Origin: Lachnospiraceae bacterium
GTDB lineage: Bacteria; Bacillota; Clostridia; Lachnospirales; Lachnospiraceae
DNA: 64,000 bases
Reading direction: 5' to 3'
NCBI GenBank assembly: GCA_022483465.1
Contig: JAKVNF010000002.1
Coordinates: 1-64,000 of the forward strand
Numbering within the stretch: position 1 is the first letter of the stretch; every line of letters starts with the position of its first letter. Positions 63,991 to 64,000 of the stretch are shown here, piece by piece. The notes below the pieces were generated by a model. It was not told the origin of the DNA, ran no database searches, and saw only the letters and a program-made list of their open reading frames with translations. The position numbers and the translations under genes are program-made.

Positions 63991-64000
63991 TGCCGCGGAC

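Overview
The window reads as a mid-to-high GC Bacillota (Clostridia) chromosome, most likely a gut or rumen Lachnospiraceae/Oscillospiraceae-type anaerobe. The evidence is a tandem glycine riboswitch, an A118-like holin, paired large serine recombinases, pilin-like GLUG proteins, c-di-GMP genes with 7TM sensors, and strong Shine-Dalgarno sites. The species cannot be named from the sequence. The window is unusually rich in mobile DNA.

Region 1 (1-18.8 kb) is the right arm of a degraded siphovirus-type prophage. An IS1634-type insertion truncates the tail assembly chaperone, which keeps a -1 slippery site. An AbrB/PIN toxin-antitoxin cassette follows. The tape measure gene is cut at codon 7 by a 308-bp MITE. 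Then come baseplate/fibre genes, holin, GH25-Cpl7-LysM endolysin, a GNAT gene, two paralogous HTH/zinc proteins, a conserved prophage protein and two large serine recombinases. Two arrays of degenerate tandem repeats (13.68-13.97 kb and 18.64-18.79 kb) flank the recombinase module. The prophage ends against a giant pilin-like GLUG adhesin gene (19.1-27.4 kb) that has lost its prepilin start.

Region 2 (27.6-39.1 kb) is a four-level nest. A 7TM-GGDEF diguanylate cyclase gene is split by a TnpB-like (IS605-related) element. That element carries an IS1595-family insertion and an IS110/IS1111-type element, and the IS110 is itself split by a 4.2-kb IS66 element. Each interrupted gene rejoins in frame when the insertion is removed in silico. 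The TnpB and IS110 elements each have a long structured non-coding segment where omega RNA and bridge RNA would be expected.

Region 3 (39.1-53.5 kb) is mostly ordinary chromosome: an EAL phosphodiesterase, a secreted YD-like protein, an XRE-HD fusion, a membrane-anchored propeller-like protein, a TetR regulator, an HD hydrolase, mtnA-deoD (methylthioribose/deoxyadenosine salvage) and a secreted DUF5722-type protein. It is interrupted by an IS91-like element (tyrosine recombinase plus HUH transposase) that carries another MITE.

Region 4 (53.6-64 kb) has an AGCS amino-acid symporter under a tandem glycine riboswitch, then a LacI regulator divergent from a five-gene operon: FucI-like isomerase, split transketolase, FGGY kinase and an apiosidase-like (DUF5060/DUF4038) hydrolase. 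This matches the logic of the non-oxidative D-apiose pathway. A fourth MITE and broken DeoR-like and HAD-like fragments close the window.

The four MITE copies are 308 bp each, are nearly identical, have perfect 8-bp target duplications, and share ends with the local IS1595 element. That element's own transposase is frameshifted, so an active relative elsewhere must have moved the MITEs.
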